A stretch of 64,000 nt of DNA from assembly GCA_938015875.1 (NCBI GenBank), contig CALLXE010000002.1:37315-101314 (forward strand). The letters are read 5' to 3'. Positions 45,950 through 54,733 of this stretch are shown piece after piece; position 1 is the stretch's first letter, and the number at the start of each line of letters is the position of its first letter. Below the pieces are notes generated by a model. It had not been told where the DNA came from. It searched no databases and worked only from the letters and a program-made list of their open reading frames with translations. The DNA is from an uncultured Robiginitomaculum sp. Lineage in GTDB: Bacteria > Pseudomonadota > Alphaproteobacteria > Caulobacterales > Maricaulaceae. Position numbers and translations under genes: made by a program.

Positions 45950-46999
45950 ATGTCGAATATTTTCAGACGGGCAACCATTAAAGATGTAGCCCAAAGAGCT
46001 AAGGTCTCTATCAAAACCGTATCGCGGGTCGTGCGGCAAGAACCGAATGTGAAACCGGAAACCCGCAAGATTGTAGAAGCGGCTGTAAAAGAGCTGGATT
46101 ATCGCCCGACATCTGCGGCCCGAAGCTCTGTCGGCGCACGCTCTTACATGATCGGATTATTGTTTGATAATCCCAATCCAAGCTATACATCAGCCATGAT
46201 ACGGGGCGTTCTTATGGAAACCCGCGCCCAAGGCTATCATTTAGTGGTAGAGCCAATCACGGCGAGCGACGAAGATGTGACAGAAAAAGTGAAACGGTTT
46301 GTCATTCAATCCAATTTGGACGGGGTCATCTTGCCCCCGCCTTTATGTGACAGACAAGATATTTTGGAAGCCTTAAACAATCTCGATAAACCCTGCGCGC
46401 GGCTTGCCCCCAGCGACCCCGGCAGTGACGGCATTACCGTCACGATGGATGATCGCCAAGCATCGCAAGAGCTTACGGCTTATCTGATTTCCCTTGGCCA
46501 TAAAGACATTGCTTTTGTCACAGGCCGCGAAGGCACAGCAACAACCGAGCGGCGCCTCGGCGGCTATCGCGATGCCATGAAAGCGGCGGGACTGACCATT
46601 AATGAAGATTGGGTGCTGTCTGCCGGTTATGAATACCATTTGGCGCTTGAGGCCGGGGAGAAAATCTTGTCCGGCCCCCGCCGCCCGACCGCTATTTTCG
46701 CAGCCAATGATGACATGGCGGCCGGCATAATCGCGGCCTGCTACAAACTGGGCCTGTCTGTTCCGGGAGACGTCTCTGTTGCGGGCTTTGATGACAGCGT
46801 TATTGCCTCTGTCGTATGGCCGCAATTAACAACAGTTCGGCAACCGATTGAAGAAATGGCCTCCCTTGCCGTAAACCAATTAATCGCCACGGCCCGCGAC
46901 GTTAAAGATACTGACAATGACCATAAAAAAGTACGCTCTGAATTAATTGTTCGGGCGTCCACAGATCGCCCCTATGCGGCCGCCAACGTCGCTGAATAA
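45950..46999 (+). CDS. LacI-family transcriptional regulator
   Basis: 349 aa. N-terminal LacI helix-turn-helix (TIKDVAQRAKVSIKTVSRVV), hinge helix, then the periplasmic-binding-type effector domain (IGLLFDNPNPSYTSAMIRGV, DGVILPPPL, GHKDIAFVTGREGTATTERR, PTAIFAANDDMAAGII, VAGFDDSVIASVVWPQLTTV). It should bind a sugar from the local pathway. It forms a likely operon with the sugar transporter 23 bp downstream. It is the obvious candidate for the regional palindrome, but LacI-type operators usually have a central CG step, which these sites lack. Confidence 0.93.
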   Translation: MSNIFRRATIKDVAQRAKVSIKTVSRVVRQEPNVKPETRKIVEAAVKELDYRPTSAARSSVGARSYMIGLLFDNPNPSYTSAMIRGVLMETRAQGYHLVVEPITASDEDVTEKVKRFVIQSNLDGVILPPPLCDRQDILEALNNLDKPCARLAPSDPGSDGITVTMDDRQASQELTAYLISLGHKDIAFVTGREGTATTERRLGGYRDAMKAAGLTINEDWVLSAGYEYHLALEAGEKILSGPRRPTAIFAANDDMAAGIIAACYKLGLSVPGDVSVAGFDDSVIASVVWPQLTTVRQPIEEMASLAVNQLIATARDVKDTDNDHKKVRSELIVRASTDRPYAAANVAE

Positions 47000-47022
47000 T
47001 CCCGCGCGTACGGCCTGAAACA

Positions 47023-48231
47023 ATGAGCGCGCGCCGCCGATATTTATCCAAGTCCGTTTTAGCCATGCTGTTTTTTGCGTGGGGATTAGTGTCGGTTTTA
47101 ATCGACATGTCGATTCCGGTCTTCAAAGGCGCGTTTGAACTGACCTTTCAACAGGCTTTCTTAGTCCAATTTGCATTCTTTACGGCCTATCTGTTTCTCG
47201 GTCGTCTCTCCGGAGCCGTCGTTGCGCGCATCGGCCTTCGCGCCGGCGTTTTAATCGGGCTCGCTTTTATGATCGCCGGCGCCTTGTCTGTCGTACCTGC
47301 CAGCTTCAGCCGTAATTTTAATTTTGTGCTGCCGTCCATATTCGCCATCGCTTGCGGGATTACATTTCTGCAGGTGTCTGCAAACCCGCTTGCCGCCGGT
47401 TTGTCGGGCGGGTCTAAATCTGCAGGGCAATTGACAATGGTTCAGGGGCTGAATTCTCTGGGGACATTTGCAGCGCCGTTTGTGGCGGGCCTTCTGTTTT
47501 TCATTGGCCCCAATGACGCGCCGGGGGACTTGGCCGGGGTTCGCCTGACATTCATGGCGATTGCGGCGCTGCTGGTTATTTTATCAGGGTTGATCTTCGC
47601 GCTTTTACAAACGCCCCAAAACCCTGAGGCGCAGGTCGCAAGGCCCGCACAGATCGCGCAGGGCGCGCCAAATCCATCAGACACAATTCCTTTGATTTTG
47701 GGCATGGGCGCAATCTTCTTTTATGTCGGCGCAGAAGTTTCCATCAGCAGCACGCTGATAAGTTTTTTATCGTCCGCCGATATACTGGATGTATCCGCCA
47801 AGCGTGCAGCCTCATTGGCCGGCATTTTTTGGGGCGGCGCGCTGATCGGGCGTCTGCTCGGCGCGCCGATATTAACGCGATTTGGCGCGGCGCGAATTTT
47901 GACGATCTGCACATTAATGGCGGCGGGGCTTTTAGTCAGCGCGAGCCTGACCTCGGGCCTTATCGCGGCCGCCTGCATATTGGGCGTCGGCGTTTTTAAC
48001 GGCGTCCAGTTCCCGACGATTTTTGCTTTGTCGATTTCCGGACGAAGCCTTGAGAACCGCGCGCGGGTGTCCGGATGGCTTTGCACGGCGATTGTCGGCG
48101 GCGGCATTGTGCCGCTGCTTTATGGACGCCTTGCCGATACGTCAGGACTTTCAGCGGCACTGGTTGTGCCGGCGCTTTGCTATATTTATATTTTTATATT
48201 CGCTCGGGTCGCCGCCAAAAAGGGCGTCTGA
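47023..48231 (+). CDS. FucP-type MFS sugar:proton symporter
   Basis: 402 aa, twelve predicted membrane helices. The FHS-family start (LFFAWGLVSVLIDMSIPVFK, then FELTFQQAFLVQFAFFTAYL) and FLQVSANPLAAGLSG match L-fucose/glucose/galactose permeases. It should take up the monosaccharide released by the region's enzymes. Downstream of the LacI gene and convergent with a sulfatase gene (8 bp apart). Confidence 0.9.
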   Translation: MSARRRYLSKSVLAMLFFAWGLVSVLIDMSIPVFKGAFELTFQQAFLVQFAFFTAYLFLGRLSGAVVARIGLRAGVLIGLAFMIAGALSVVPASFSRNFNFVLPSIFAIACGITFLQVSANPLAAGLSGGSKSAGQLTMVQGLNSLGTFAAPFVAGLLFFIGPNDAPGDLAGVRLTFMAIAALLVILSGLIFALLQTPQNPEAQVARPAQIAQGAPNPSDTIPLILGMGAIFFYVGAEVSISSTLISFLSSADILDVSAKRAASLAGIFWGGALIGRLLGAPILTRFGAARILTICTLMAAGLLVSASLTSGLIAAACILGVGVFNGVQFPTIFALSISGRSLENRARVSGWLCTAIVGGGIVPLLYGRLADTSGLSAALVVPALCYIYIFIFARVAAKKGV

Positions 48232-48239
48232 TGGCCGAA

Positions 48240-49979
48240 CTATTTGCAGGATTTCAGGCTGTCCGTTTTGACGGAAATCACGGCGCTTTCAGCATAACCG
48301 TACCGCACAGATTTAGCATGCAACGCGTTGCCTTCCGGTGTGTAAGCCTCCGTATAAAGCGAAAAGGCTTTTGCTTCCGGCCTTGTCGCAACCCCGATTG
48401 AAGCGCCCGGCGTTACGGATTTCCAAACCACATCTTTGCCCTTTAAACAGGCCGTTGGCGCCGCCGTCACCGGTTGCGTGCCGTCCGGCCACATTCGGGC
48501 GACCATTTCAAGCTCCGGGACTGCGGACAAATCCCCCGTTCGCGCAATCCAGGCGTCCATCGCGGATTGCATAGATTTCAGCTTGGGTTGATAGCCGGGT
48601 TTTGCGGCCAAATTATTAATCTCATGCGGGTCCTTGCTCAGTTGATAAAGCTCGTCTTTCGGGCTTGGCGTATCAAAATATTTTGCCGACACATTCGCGA
48701 GCTTTCTCCGGGCATAAAGGCTGCGCATCTGCGCCATGATCGGGCTGTTATTTTGATAACCGATGTCGGGCAAGCGCGGTTTATCAGGCGTATAATTTCG
48801 AATATATTTATAGCCGTCATCGCGCACCGCCTTAAAGCGTTGTTCACGCTCATCAAGGCGGTCAGCCGCCGCGTAAATATAGCGGCGCGGCGCGGCGCGG
48901 TTTTCACCTTCAAAAACTCGCCCCTGAATAAAGTCCGGAATATCGACCCCCGCAAAGTTTAAAATTGTCGGTGCCAAATCAACAAAACTCACGAGGTCTT
49001 CGCGCAAATCTCCGGCATTTCGTTCATCAGAATAGGCGATAATCATCGGCACCTTTAGGCCGCTGTCATACAGCGTACGCTTTGCACGCGGCAGGCCGTC
49101 ACCATGGTCGGTCGTCAAAATTATAACGGCATTCTTGCCGCGCTCTGACGCTTGGATATCGCTTAAAAGTTTACCGATAAGCGCGTCTGTGCGCGCGACA
49201 TTATCATAGTAACGGGCAATGCTTTTGCGCACTGTCGCCGTGTCCGGATAATATGGCGGCACCGCAATACTATCCGGGTCGGTGAAGACCGTTTTCGTTT
49301 TATCAAATTTTATGTTGCGGGGCACAAAAGATTTGGCGTTGCGATTGCCCTCTGAATCAATATCCGCCGGAAAGCCGTAGCTTTCATGAGTTTGATTGAA
49401 ATTTATCATTGCAAAAAGCGGCTTGTCAGCCGGCGCGTTTTTCCAATTTGCCGCGCCGCTGCTCTCGTCCCAGACGGTGAACGGCGTTCCGAATTGATAA
49501 TCGGTTTTCGATTTATTCAGGGCATAATAACCGCCGGCGCGCAACAGCTCCGGGAAGGCTTTTATGGTGGCCGGGGGCACGGCAAGATAAGACGCGCCGT
49601 AGGGCATATCGCGCCCAAACATGGTCGTGCGCATATGCATCGTACCCATCGTCTGTTGATGCACGCCGGTGATGAGCGCGCTTCTGGACGGCGCGCACAC
49701 GCCGGCTGTGGTGAAGGTATTGGGAAACCGAATACCTTTGGCCGCCAAGGCATCAATATTAGGCGTTTGCGCGGCAGCATCCCCGAAGGATCCGAATTTC
49801 GGCGATAAGTCTTCGAGTGTAATCAGGAAAATATTGGGCCGCTCAAGAGCCGCAGGCATAGGGGATTTTACGGATATTTCCGTTGACGGGTCTTCTTTAT
49901 CAACCGGCACGGCCGTACAGGCGGAAACAAAAAAAAGCGCGGCGAGGGCCGCCGCGCTTATGTTTAAATTTGCGCGCAC
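48240..49979 (-). CDS. S1-family sulfatase lipoprotein, heparan N-sulfatase-like
   Basis: 579 aa with a GTG start at 49979, two bases after the stop of the upstream sulfatase; a longer frame would overlap that gene. Lipobox VSAC (C21). Formylglycine site C95 in GVCAPSRSALITG; metal pair is E56-D57 (LITLEDLSP) rather than the common D-D. MGTMHMRTTMF and NKSKTDYQF recall N-sulfoglucosamine sulfohydrolase. LTTDHGDGLPRAKRTLYD is present. The first codons contain a terminator-like hairpin (49929-49958). Operon with the sulfatase and TonB receptor upstream. Confidence 0.92.
   Translation of the reverse strand: MRANLNISAAALAALFFVSACTAVPVDKEDPSTEISVKSPMPAALERPNIFLITLEDLSPKFGSFGDAAAQTPNIDALAAKGIRFPNTFTTAGVCAPSRSALITGVHQQTMGTMHMRTTMFGRDMPYGASYLAVPPATIKAFPELLRAGGYYALNKSKTDYQFGTPFTVWDESSGAANWKNAPADKPLFAMINFNQTHESYGFPADIDSEGNRNAKSFVPRNIKFDKTKTVFTDPDSIAVPPYYPDTATVRKSIARYYDNVARTDALIGKLLSDIQASERGKNAVIILTTDHGDGLPRAKRTLYDSGLKVPMIIAYSDERNAGDLREDLVSFVDLAPTILNFAGVDIPDFIQGRVFEGENRAAPRRYIYAAADRLDEREQRFKAVRDDGYKYIRNYTPDKPRLPDIGYQNNSPIMAQMRSLYARRKLANVSAKYFDTPSPKDELYQLSKDPHEINNLAAKPGYQPKLKSMQSAMDAWIARTGDLSAVPELEMVARMWPDGTQPVTAAPTACLKGKDVVWKSVTPGASIGVATRPEAKAFSLYTEAYTPEGNALHAKSVRYGYAESAVISVKTDSLKSCK
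49929..49958 (-). terminator. Terminator-like hairpin inside the signal-peptide codons
   Basis: On the minus strand AGCGCGGC and GCCGCGCT pair perfectly around a seven-base loop, followed at once by T7. It lies 21-50 bp into the sulfatase coding region and about 23 bp after the stop of the upstream gene. By structure it is a good intrinsic terminator; whether it acts while ribosomes cover it is unknown. Confidence 0.5.
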
Positions 49980-49980
49980 T

Positions 49981-51645
49981 TTAATGTCCGCCGGTTTTTT
50001 TGTTGTCGCGGGCCGCTTTGGGCTTGCCCCCTTCATTTTTCGTGTGACGGCGACGATCCGGCGCATTGTCCGGACGCAGCCAACGCTCAGGAAACTCAGC
50101 AGCTTTTGAGCGGGTCTCAGAGCGGAACACCGCGCCGGGACCAAACCGTTCGGAATATTCAACGCTTGGTTTACCCGCTTTGCCATTATCAGACAGCATA
50201 GCGTAAAGCTTGGCGCGCAGATCAACGCGGACGTCGACAAGGCTTTCATCTTCGATCAGATTCTTAGTTTCGAACGGATCGTTTTCCAGATCATAAAGCT
50301 CTTCTGTGTCCCATACGCCATGATATTGAATGAGCTTATATTTGGACGTGCGGACAGCAAATGTTGTCGGCGTGTGCGGGTAATTATACTCCCAGAAATA
50401 TTCATACAGCAGACCGTCGCGCCATTCGCTCGCAGACTTACCGGTGTTCAATTGCGCTTTAAAACTGCTGCCATCAACGTCGCCCAAAGCGGGCGCGCTC
50501 GCTAAATCAATAAATGTCGGGCCAATGTCGATACCGGCAACAACGTCAGAAACGGTTTTACCTTTGGCAACACCTTTGCCCATAACCAAAAGCGGCACGC
50601 GCATGCTTTCTTCATAAGCATTGCGCTTATCAATCAGGCCGTGCTCGCCGAACATAAAGCCGTTATCACCCATCAAAACAACGATGGTATTATCCAATAT
50701 GCCGCGCTCTTCCAGCGTCTGAAAAATCTCGCCAAGGCCTTCGTCAACCGCGCCAAGGGTTTGGTTATAGCGGCGCTTATACTCCATCACGTCAAGTTCA
50801 GAGTGATACGGGAAATCGACGCCGTGCCAGCTGTTACGCTGATTTTTGACCCATAAGGGCTTGCCTTCATAATTGGCCGGCGTGTCGGCCATAGTCGGCG
50901 GCGGCGTCATTTTGACGTTTTTGTAAAGGTTCTTATGACGCTCGGCCGGGATGAAATCAGAATGAACGGCTTTGTGGGACAGGTAGACAAAGAAAGGGTC
51001 ATCGCCGTCTTGGTTTTTAATAAAGTCCAGCGCGTAATCATTAAGCTCGTCAGTGATATAGCCTTTTTGGTCAACGCGCTTACCGTCAATATTTAAGGTG
51101 TTTTGGCGGGTTCCGTTCATGGGCTTGTAATGACCTTGGCCGGCAAATGAAATCCACTTATCAAAGCCGGGCTGCGGCGCATCAGAATGCCCGCCCATAT
51201 GCCATTTACCGATAAAGGCCGTTTTGTAGCCGGCTTTTTGAAGCTGCTCCGGGAAGAATTTGGCGTCATCACCAAATTTTGTATTGTTATCGACAATGCC
51301 ATGATCGTGCATGTAATTGCCGGTGATGATGGACGCGCGGCTGGGCGAACACAGGGCAGTCGTTACAAATGCATTTTCAAAGTGAATGCCCTCTTTGGCC
51401 ATACGGTCCATGTTCGGCGTATCCAATTCGTCATTCATGAAGCCCAGCGCATCATAGCGTTGGTCATCGGTCAGAACGAATACAATATTGGGTTGCTCAC
51501 CTTTTGGCACAGAGGTTTTTGAAACAGCGTCTTTTGCTTTATCATCGGCCGCTACGCCCGCTGCCGTCGTGTCTGCGCCGCATGCCGTTAAAAGCGCCGC
51601 GGCAGAAAGAAAGAGGCTCGCTTTAATAAAAGAAACAGTTTTCAT
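49981..51645 (-). CDS. S1-family sulfatase lipoprotein, GlcNAc-6-sulfatase-like
   Basis: 554 aa from the ATG at 51645, nine bases after GAG; an in-frame ATG three codons upstream directly abuts that GAG. Lipobox LTAC (C22). D60-D61 in VFVLTDDQRYDALGF, formylglycine site C99 in LCSPSRASIITG, GKWHMGGHSD, YLSHKAVHSDFIP and LMGDNGFMFGEHGL. The pattern fits the N-acetylglucosamine-6-sulfatase-like branch. The last ~35 residues are strongly basic (RRRHTKNEGGKPKAARDNKK). Middle gene of TonB receptor - sulfatase - sulfatase. Confidence 0.92.
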   Translation of the reverse strand: MKTVSFIKASLFLSAAALLTACGADTTAAGVAADDKAKDAVSKTSVPKGEQPNIVFVLTDDQRYDALGFMNDELDTPNMDRMAKEGIHFENAFVTTALCSPSRASIITGNYMHDHGIVDNNTKFGDDAKFFPEQLQKAGYKTAFIGKWHMGGHSDAPQPGFDKWISFAGQGHYKPMNGTRQNTLNIDGKRVDQKGYITDELNDYALDFIKNQDGDDPFFVYLSHKAVHSDFIPAERHKNLYKNVKMTPPPTMADTPANYEGKPLWVKNQRNSWHGVDFPYHSELDVMEYKRRYNQTLGAVDEGLGEIFQTLEERGILDNTIVVLMGDNGFMFGEHGLIDKRNAYEESMRVPLLVMGKGVAKGKTVSDVVAGIDIGPTFIDLASAPALGDVDGSSFKAQLNTGKSASEWRDGLLYEYFWEYNYPHTPTTFAVRTSKYKLIQYHGVWDTEELYDLENDPFETKNLIEDESLVDVRVDLRAKLYAMLSDNGKAGKPSVEYSERFGPGAVFRSETRSKAAEFPERWLRPDNAPDRRRHTKNEGGKPKAARDNKKTGGH

Positions 51646-51730
51646 AATTTTCATCTCAACATATTTAAAAAGATCAGCAGGACAGGGCTGATGTGGGCAA
51701 CCCCGCCCTGCCGTTTTCAAGTGCGGGGCA

Positions 51731-54583
51731 CTAGAAACGGAAGCGAAGTCCGGCGACGTAACGGGTATCGTTGACGCGGTAGGCAATTAAGCGCTCTTCA
51801 ATTTCCTGGTAACGGATTTCGGGCTCATTCAGAATATTAACAGCCTCAAAATTCACAGTCAGTTGCTTGTTGATATCATAGCTCGCAGACGCATCAAGCT
51901 GCCCGTATGGCTCTGCAAAAGACGCTTGGTTCGTCGACGTGCGCTCGTCATAAAACTCATCACGCCGGTTATAAGCAAGCCGGCCTGAGAAGTCGTATTT
52001 TTCATAAAATGCGATTAAGTTATAGCTGTTCTCTGACAAATCCTGAACAGGCAGATTCAAACCGGTCGCTGAAACAGAGCCGCCGCCGTCAATATCGATG
52101 ACGGTGTAATTTGCAATAACACCAAGTCCGTCGAACGGGCTTGGAAGAAAATCGAAGGAATGCTGATAGCCAAATTCAAAACCGTTCACCGTCGCGGCGC
52201 CGACATTGTCGGGAACGTTCAGACGGATCAAATCTTCACCGACAGAACAGCCATCGTCGCCCGGTGAGTCTTCTGTCTGACTATCGGGCAAAGTGATACA
52301 TTCTGTAATGACGCCGTCTTCGATCCGCTCGCTGAAATCTTTGTAAAAATATGCAACAGACAACAGATTTGTTGAGCCGAAATATTTCTCCAGAGATGCA
52401 TCAAATTGCGTCACCTGTTCGGGCTGCAAATCAGGATTGCCGCCGGTGCCCGCATCCGCAAAAAATTGAACGCGGCGGTTCGGAGCAATGTCGTCAAGGC
52501 CGGGGCGCGCCATTGTTTTCGCGGCGCCCAGACGCAAGTAAAGGTCATCCTGAAGTATCAGGGACAGATTTCCGCTCGGCAAAACATTCTTGTAACTTTT
52601 CCGGGAATCAAACGGTGTCACAATGCCGCCCGACTCCGTAAAGCCCTTAATGTCCGCCTTGGTATCGACGACTCGAACGCCGGCGTTACCGCTGAATGAA
52701 ATGCCGCCGAAAGGCAAAACGCCTTCAAAATTTGCCTTGGCGTAAAACGCCATTGTATCGCGCTCAACGTCATAGCCCCAGACCTGATCCGGAACGCTGA
52801 CAATGCCGCCCTCTTCACGAAGCCGGCTTGCATTGGCCGTTAAATACCCTGAATCCAAGGAGAACCATTCACGCGGAAAGTCACCGCTTGCGCCCGCCAG
52901 AACGTCCTGAAATGGCTGCCGGACAATCAAACCGGGATAAGCTTCGTTCAAATCTTCGAAGGTTCTGCCTGACAAACCTTCGTTCGTATCGTCATCGTCA
53001 CCGCGGAACCGGTAACGCTCTCCCTCTTGCAGGCCCCGGCGTGAACCGAACTCCACACTCGTAACTATGCCCCAATCAACTGTTTTATCGAAATCGACCG
53101 TGAAAGCTGTATCATCACTATTTTGGAAAATATCCTGATAGAGCGGCGTCCCCAAACTATAAGTCGTCAAATCGGTCAGATCGACGCGATTAGTATCCGT
53201 CAAAGATGTCGGCGCCTGACCGTCCACATCACGGAGGACCGGGACAATGGAGGGCACGTCAGTGCCGGCACCAAAATCAAAAAAGTAAAATGGCCATTCA
53301 CTGAACGCTACGCCGCTTGTGGTGAAAATTTGCTCATTCATAGACTCGCCATGGCCGCGAGCATAGTTCACCTCAACGTCGAGGCCGACATTAAATTCGT
53401 ACTTACCTCCGACCGCCCAAGTGTAAACTTCCTGATCATTTGGCGCGGAATTCCCTGAAATGTTTAAATTTACGCCGCGTTGCGCTGTCCCGTTCCCGCG
53501 AATTTGACCCAGAAATGCCGACAAAACGGTTTGGTTTTCTGAAATGAGAGCGTTTTCCGGCTGTTGATAGACAGATCTTATGCTACCCCTTTGAATGGCG
53601 CTGTTAAATGCCGAGGTGTATTGAAACTGTGCGTCGTTTGATTTGGAATCGCTGTAAGTTCCGTCAAAATACAGCTCTGACTTTTCCGTTGGCTTCCACT
53701 GCAACGCCGTCGTCACGGACTGAAGTTCACGATCTTGATTCCGAATACGCAAACGCGTTTGCAGCGGAACAAACGCTCCATCCTGAAGATCAGTGATAAT
53801 ACCGTCGTCATTGACTTCAATATCTTCACCGGCAGTTCCGTCTCCGTCCAAATCACGACCAAAACCATTAACAGCGTCCCAACCGCGAACATCTAAAAAA
53901 TCCTGGCGCAATTTACGGTCACTTCGCGTATAATTCAGCGATGCGCCGAACTCACCAAGATTTGTATCCCACCTGTCGCTCAGCAAAATATTGCCTTGCG
54001 GAGCCCATTCTTCGGCGCGATCCGCATATTGACCGGAGATCGAGCCGGCAATGATGCGCTTTTTACTGCTTAGCGGTTTCCGTGTGTTTAGGCGAATAAT
54101 GGCACCGATGCCGCCTTCGACATCATCAGCAGCAGGCGTCTTAATCACTTCAAGGCTTGAGAATGCCTCTGACGGCAGAGTTTGAAAAGAGACGCCGCCG
54201 CCCGCACCGGAGCCGATTTGGGTCTGACCGTTTATTTCAATCCGGTTTTGCGAAAAGCCCCGAACAGAAAGTTCGGAGCCCTCACCCAATTCACGGTTAA
54301 TCTGGACGCCGGTGATACGCTGCAGGCTCTCGGCAACATTTGTATCGGGAAGTTTGCCGATGTCTTCGGCGTCAATGGCGTCGAGAATTTGCGCGGCGGT
54401 TTTCTTTTTCGCCCGCGCTGTCTCCAAGCTTTGACGAATACCGGTCACGACAATCTCTTCAATCTCATCCTCGCCCGGATTGGTTTGCGCAAAAGCATTG
54501 CCTCCCGACAGAAGCGCAATAATGGCGACGCCGCTGATCAGATGACGTTTTGAAAAACGCGAATAGGTTTTGATATCAGACAT
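51731..54583 (-). CDS. TonB-dependent receptor (Caulobacter/Xanthomonas TIGR01782 type)
   Basis: 950 aa from the ATG at 54583 (GGGGG six bases upstream). Signal peptide ending NAFAQTN, TonB box EEIVVTG, plug domain (RAKKKTAAQILDAIDAEDIG, LPDTNVAESLQRITGVQI), then a 22-strand-type barrel ending YVAGLRFRF with C-terminal Phe. Such receptors import oligosaccharides across the outer membrane in alphaproteobacteria without a SusD partner. It heads the operon with two sulfatases; the gap to the first (85 bp) holds an imperfect CAGGGC/GCCCTG stem. A regulon palindrome lies 98 bp upstream. Confidence 0.95.
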   Translation of the reverse strand: MSDIKTYSRFSKRHLISGVAIIALLSGGNAFAQTNPGEDEIEEIVVTGIRQSLETARAKKKTAAQILDAIDAEDIGKLPDTNVAESLQRITGVQINRELGEGSELSVRGFSQNRIEINGQTQIGSGAGGGVSFQTLPSEAFSSLEVIKTPAADDVEGGIGAIIRLNTRKPLSSKKRIIAGSISGQYADRAEEWAPQGNILLSDRWDTNLGEFGASLNYTRSDRKLRQDFLDVRGWDAVNGFGRDLDGDGTAGEDIEVNDDGIITDLQDGAFVPLQTRLRIRNQDRELQSVTTALQWKPTEKSELYFDGTYSDSKSNDAQFQYTSAFNSAIQRGSIRSVYQQPENALISENQTVLSAFLGQIRGNGTAQRGVNLNISGNSAPNDQEVYTWAVGGKYEFNVGLDVEVNYARGHGESMNEQIFTTSGVAFSEWPFYFFDFGAGTDVPSIVPVLRDVDGQAPTSLTDTNRVDLTDLTTYSLGTPLYQDIFQNSDDTAFTVDFDKTVDWGIVTSVEFGSRRGLQEGERYRFRGDDDDTNEGLSGRTFEDLNEAYPGLIVRQPFQDVLAGASGDFPREWFSLDSGYLTANASRLREEGGIVSVPDQVWGYDVERDTMAFYAKANFEGVLPFGGISFSGNAGVRVVDTKADIKGFTESGGIVTPFDSRKSYKNVLPSGNLSLILQDDLYLRLGAAKTMARPGLDDIAPNRRVQFFADAGTGGNPDLQPEQVTQFDASLEKYFGSTNLLSVAYFYKDFSERIEDGVITECITLPDSQTEDSPGDDGCSVGEDLIRLNVPDNVGAATVNGFEFGYQHSFDFLPSPFDGLGVIANYTVIDIDGGGSVSATGLNLPVQDLSENSYNLIAFYEKYDFSGRLAYNRRDEFYDERTSTNQASFAEPYGQLDASASYDINKQLTVNFEAVNILNEPEIRYQEIEERLIAYRVNDTRYVAGLRFRF

Positions 54584-54680
54584 TGTTACCCCCAACGAAT
54601 ATGCGTGAGACCGCGGTGACGGCTGTTTTGCAGACATATTTTATTATTTATGCATTCACATAAGCATATCACAGCGCATA

Positions 54681-54694
54681 TGACAATAATGTCA
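54681..54694 (-). promoter_or_regulatory. Regulon palindrome before the TonB receptor
   Basis: TGACAATAATGTCA on the plus strand (TGACATTATTGTCA in the gene's direction). The right arm forms TTGTCA, five of six bases of a -35 box, with a weak -10-like TTATGT 17 bp later. About 98 bp upstream of the receptor start and 40 bp before the stop of the upstream sulfatase. Confidence 0.7.
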
Positions 54695-54733
54695 TTTACT
54701 TTTATTTTGCGTGTTCCGACCTCGGACTAATGC

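Noticed and set aside
51655..51730. Possible terminator between the TonB receptor and the downstream sulfatase
   Set aside because: The CAGGGC/GCCCTG stem has a long loop and the T-run is about ten bases further on, so it does not meet terminator form; kept only as a remark.
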